From Paraphoma chrysanthemicola (Eukaryota > Ascomycota > Dothideomycetes > Pleosporales > Phaeosphaeriaceae), in the NCBI GenBank assembly GCA_020744225.1, contig JAGMWG010000006.1, forward strand, positions 62,001 through 126,000: a stretch of DNA of 64,000 nt. The letters are read 5' to 3'. How positions within the stretch are numbered: the first letter of the stretch is position 1; the number at the start of each line of letters is the position of its first letter. Positions 63,863 through 64,000 of the stretch are shown piece by piece. Both the position numbers and the translations under genes were made by a program. Under the pieces are notes generated by a model. The model did no database searches and was not told the DNA's origin. It saw only the letters and a list, made by a program, of their open reading frames with translations.

Positions 63863-64000
63863 GTCCAGCCTTGCCGACAGCAATTGGCTGTTACATCGAA
63901 CGTTGACAATTGAACATACAGCCCGCAGTGCTTTTGATCCAACTCTTCATATTTTTACGTCAAGATTTTCCATAGCATCCTCAAATTCGTCTTCAGACTC

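Noticed and set aside
1..64000. CRISPR arrays, operons, riboswitches
   Set aside because: Spliced eukaryotic nuclear DNA; no regularly spaced repeats were seen.

Overview
The window is nuclear DNA of a filamentous ascomycete (Pezizomycotina, probably Dothideomycetes). The evidence is short phase-consistent introns of about 45-75 nt with GTRNGT donors and CTAAC/CTNAC-like branch sites, fungal-specific families (HET, Zn2Cys6, bZIP-DUF3425, NmrA-like, DUF3669, DUF7053, TRI12-type MFS), and monocistronic genes on both strands. I saw no rRNA, tRNA, CRISPR array or intact transposon. Exon coordinates in the evidence fields were spliced by hand and checked for frame and phase; class-level taxonomy is inference.

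1-10.4 kb, metabolic accessory block: the 3' end of a TRI12-like efflux pump, a SnoaL-like protein, a bZIP-DUF3425 regulator, an aldehyde dehydrogenase and a large AtuA-like (DUF1446) protein. This could be a small catabolic or secondary-metabolism cluster. 11.4-15.4 kb: an ISG12-like small membrane protein and a divergent pair of NmrA-like and Zn2Cys6 genes.

15.5-26 kb: an Arg/Ser-rich nuclear-type protein with a CCCH-like C-terminus, a membrane-anchored aspartic-protease-like protein that has lost its catalytic motifs, and the most unusual gene here. That gene (20395-24372) encodes a secreted protein of about 1290 residues built around a degenerate repeat ending in an aromatic or His residue plus a dibasic kexin site, i.e. 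a candidate Kex2-processed repeat polyprotein. A single-pass membrane protein follows.

26.6-36.4 kb: a DAGK-fold protein, a decayed DUF3669 gene, a DUF7053 protein, an aldo/keto reductase and a Dal5-like MFS permease. 37-53.7 kb is the conserved core: ankyrin protein, SRPK kinase, GRIP golgin (with a GC-AG intron), zuotin, universal stress protein, GPR89/Golgi pH regulator and a 70-residue disordered protein. Golgin and zuotin share a 246-bp bidirectional promoter.

55-64 kb is again accessory: membrane-protein ORFs whose frames do not join cleanly, a HET-domain gene next to a perfect inverted repeat, a 5'-truncated ankyrin ORF directly behind a second NmrA-like gene, and a pogo-type transposase remnant at the right edge.
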